Of a DNA stretch of 64,000 nucleotides, positions 62,325-64,000 are shown in pieces. The notes under the pieces were generated by a model that was not told the origin of the DNA, did not search any database, and worked only from the letters and a program-made list of their open reading frames with translations. The stretch is taken from NCBI GenBank assembly GCA_014960805.1, contig CP063163.1, forward strand, positions 2,002,001 to 2,066,000, read 5' to 3'. The stretch comes from Cytobacillus suaedae. GTDB lineage: Bacteria; Bacillota; Bacilli; Bacillales; Bacillaceae_L. Numbering within the stretch: position 1 is the stretch's first letter; each line of letters starts with the position of its first letter. The translations under genes were made by a program, and so were the position numbers.

Positions 62325-63089
62325 ATGACACAGATGTCATCAAGTGAGGATCAAAAAAATTGGGATAAATGGATTAACTCACGAGACCCTCTGGCAGGTG
62401 ATATATTAGTCCGCAAATATATGCCTTTAGTTACATACCATGTGGGACGTATATCAGTCGGTGTTCCAAAGAGTGTAAGTAAAGATGACTTGACGAGTTT
62501 AGGTCTTTTTGGGCTGTATGATGCTCTTGAGAAGTTTGACCCATCACGTGATTTGAAATTTGATACATATGCTTCCTTTCGAGTTAGAGGTGCAATACTT
62601 GATGGTCTAAGAAAAGAGGATTGGCTTCCAAGAAGCTCTAGAGAAAAAACAAAAAAAATTGAGGCTGCGATTGAAAAGCTTGAACAGAGGTATATGAGGA
62701 ATGCTTCACCTGAAGAAATAGCAAAAGAACTGGGAATTACAGAGGAAGAAGTATATCAGGCGGTGAATGAAGGATTTTTTGCTAATGTCCTATCCATTGA
62801 TGAGCAACTCCAAGAGGGTGAAGGGAAAGAGAGCGCTGTATTCTCTTTAAAAGATGAAAGGATCCTTACACCTGAAGAGCATTTAGTTAAAGATGAAATA
62901 TATAGCCAATTAGCTGAAGTAATAGCTCAGCTAAACGAGAAGGAACAGTTAGTTGTAAGTTTATTTTACAAGGAAGAACTCACGCTAACAGAAATAGGAC
63001 AAGTCATGGAACTCTCAACTTCTAGAATTTCACAAATTCATTCAAAAGCCATATTTAAGCTGAAAAATATTCTTGAAAAAGTAATATAA
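62325..63089 (+). CDS. sigD: Motility sigma factor SigD
   Basis: A 254-residue sigma-28 factor that directs flagellin, motor, receptor and autolysin genes after hook completion. Region 2 contains YMPLVTYHVGRISVGVPKSVSKDDLTSLGLFGLYDALEKFDPSRDLKFDTYASFRVRGAILDGLRKEDWLPR (about 30-103). Region 4 has QLNEKEQLVVSLFYKEELTLTEIGQVMELSTSRISQIHSKAIFKLK near the end. The ATG at 62325 follows AGGAGGAGAATC; an upstream ATG at 62298 is rejected. FlgM, its anti-sigma factor, is not in this window. Confidence 0.97.
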   Translation: MTQMSSSEDQKNWDKWINSRDPLAGDILVRKYMPLVTYHVGRISVGVPKSVSKDDLTSLGLFGLYDALEKFDPSRDLKFDTYASFRVRGAILDGLRKEDWLPRSSREKTKKIEAAIEKLEQRYMRNASPEEIAKELGITEEEVYQAVNEGFFANVLSIDEQLQEGEGKESAVFSLKDERILTPEEHLVKDEIYSQLAEVIAQLNEKEQLVVSLFYKEELTLTEIGQVMELSTSRISQIHSKAIFKLKNILEKVI

Positions 63090-63138
63090 AGAAATGAGTA
63101 GAGATAAATTTATGTCATCTACTAAGGGAGGGTGAGAA

Positions 63139-64000
63139 ATGAGTGACTTGTTCAGGCTCAAAGTTTCAAAAGATTCCTTACAGGCTATTTTAACGGTTGA
63201 AGAAAAAGAGATTGATTTTTCATTTGTATCAGAACTGTCTATTATAAGCTTCTTAGAATCCAAAGGAGTAACTTTTGGCATCCAAGGAGAAGCAGTAAAG
63301 AACATAAAAGAAAACCCTGAATTACTTTACAGTGAAAACCTTATAGCACTTGGCCAGAAGCCTATAAATGGACAAGATGGATTTTTGAAAATAGACATAA
63401 CCGATGAGTCCAACAGTAGTAACGAGGAATTTAATTATCGAAATGTAATTAAAATTCCTTCAGTTCAAATCGGCCAAAAAATAGCATCCGTTATACCTCC
63501 AACTAGTGGTGTAAATGGGAAGACAATTTTTAATCAGGAGTTACCAGCAATTCCTGGCAAGCCGTTGAAACTAAGAGTGGGGAAAAATATCGTTGAAAAA
63601 GATGGCCAACTCTATGCTACGATTGATGGACAATTAAGTTTAACAGGAAAAATAATAAATGTTTTTCCTGTTTTTGAAGTTAATGGTGACTTAGACTTAA
63701 AAACTGGCAATATTTCTTTTATCGGGAATGTCATTATTAGAGGGAATGTACCAACTGGATATTCTGTTCATGCAGGTGGGGATATAAAAATTTATGGATT
63801 GGTAGAAGGAGCAGACCTGAATGCTGGCGGTTCTATTTATGTCTCTGGGGGAATAGCTGGGTCAAATCGTGGAAAAGTTACAGCAGTAGGAGACATCCAC
63901 GCTTCTTATATTAATCAAGGTCATATAGAAGCAGGGCATAACATTGAAGTAAAATCGACCATTTTACATAGTTTTTTAAAAGCTGGTAAACAAGTTTTCT
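63139..64000 (+). CDS. FapA/DUF342 family protein, partial
   Basis: A reading frame that starts at ATG 63139 behind AAGGGAGGGTGAGAA and runs off the right edge, with 287 codons visible. The segment from about residue 85 (FNYRNVIKIPSVQIGQKIASVIPPTSGVNGKTIF) is typical of DUF342/FapA, followed by repetitive beta-helix-like text (GNVIIRGNVPTGYSVHAGGDIKIYGLVEGADLNAGGSIYVSGGIAG). Family members are encoded near flagellar genes and have been linked to polar or flagellar assembly in other species; the role here is unknown. In B. subtilis swrB follows sigD instead. Confidence 0.85.
   Translation, partial: MSDLFRLKVSKDSLQAILTVEEKEIDFSFVSELSIISFLESKGVTFGIQGEAVKNIKENPELLYSENLIALGQKPINGQDGFLKIDITDESNSSNEEFNYRNVIKIPSVQIGQKIASVIPPTSGVNGKTIFNQELPAIPGKPLKLRVGKNIVEKDGQLYATIDGQLSLTGKIINVFPVFEVNGDLDLKTGNISFIGNVIIRGNVPTGYSVHAGGDIKIYGLVEGADLNAGGSIYVSGGIAGSNRGKVTAVGDIHASYINQGHIEAGHNIEVKSTILHSFLKAGKQVF

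Overview
The window is a stretch of low-GC Firmicute chromosome, almost certainly from a spore-forming, motile member of the Bacillaceae. SpoVM marks the sporulation programme. The gene order follows the Bacillus subtilis spoVM-to-sigD block nearly gene for gene, and the proteins are recognisably Bacillus-type. It is not B. subtilis itself: a type I signal peptidase gene sits between rplS and rbgA, xerC/codV is missing between trmFO and hslV, a TIGR02530-type flagellar gene lies between flgD and flgE, and a FapA/DUF342 gene follows sigD. I cannot name the species from sequence alone.

Layout. 1-3141: an intergenic repeat, the tiny spoVM gene, convergent rpmB, then yloU-fakA. 3254-6908: L-serine dehydratase sdaAB-sdaAA, then recG. 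6944-10622: the FapR-controlled lipid operon fapR-plsX-fabD-fabG, with acpP behind it. 10781-16253: rnc, smc, ftsY. 16254-17109: an 856-base gap filled with terminator and intergenic repeats. 17110-21641: translation and secretion genes (ylxM-ffh, rpsP, khpA, ylqD, rimM, trmD, rplS with an L19 leader). 21789-25759: lepB-type signal peptidase, rbgA, rnhB, and the ylqG-ylqH pair that looks like a FliK-like/FlhB-C-like module. 26020-32691: sucCD, dprA, topA, trmFO. 32950-35774: hslV-hslU-codY. 36124-64000: the fla/che operon from flgB through sigD, ending inside a fapA-like gene. There are no tRNA or rRNA genes, prophage, transposase, CRISPR array or plasmid functions.

How it works together. The first half is housekeeping: lipid synthesis feedback (FapR, malonyl-CoA), SRP targeting (Ffh, FtsY, YlxM), ribosome assembly and RNA maturation, chromosome organisation (SMC, TopA) and central carbon metabolism. 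CodY then sits directly upstream of the flagellar operon. That operon encodes the basal body and rod (FlgB, FlgC, FliE, FliF), the switch (FliG, FliM, FliY), the type III export apparatus (FliH-FliJ, FliO-FliR, FlhA, FlhB), hook assembly (FliK, FlgD, FlgE), the placement factors FlhF-FlhG, chemotaxis (CheY, CheB, CheA, CheW, CheC, CheD) and SigD. Most genes are tightly spaced or overlapping, and translational coupling is likely at many joints.

No wholly new system is evident; most of the window is conserved backbone. The best leads are non-coding or positional. They are an intrinsic terminator plus an extended -10 promoter between cheD and sigD; long inverted repeats at fliE/fliF and cheA/cheW; the missing xerC replaced by an 18-bp hairpin; the codY-flgB control region with two Spo0A-box matches; the ylqG-ylqH pair; and three copies of one intergenic repeat family plus a second repeat type.
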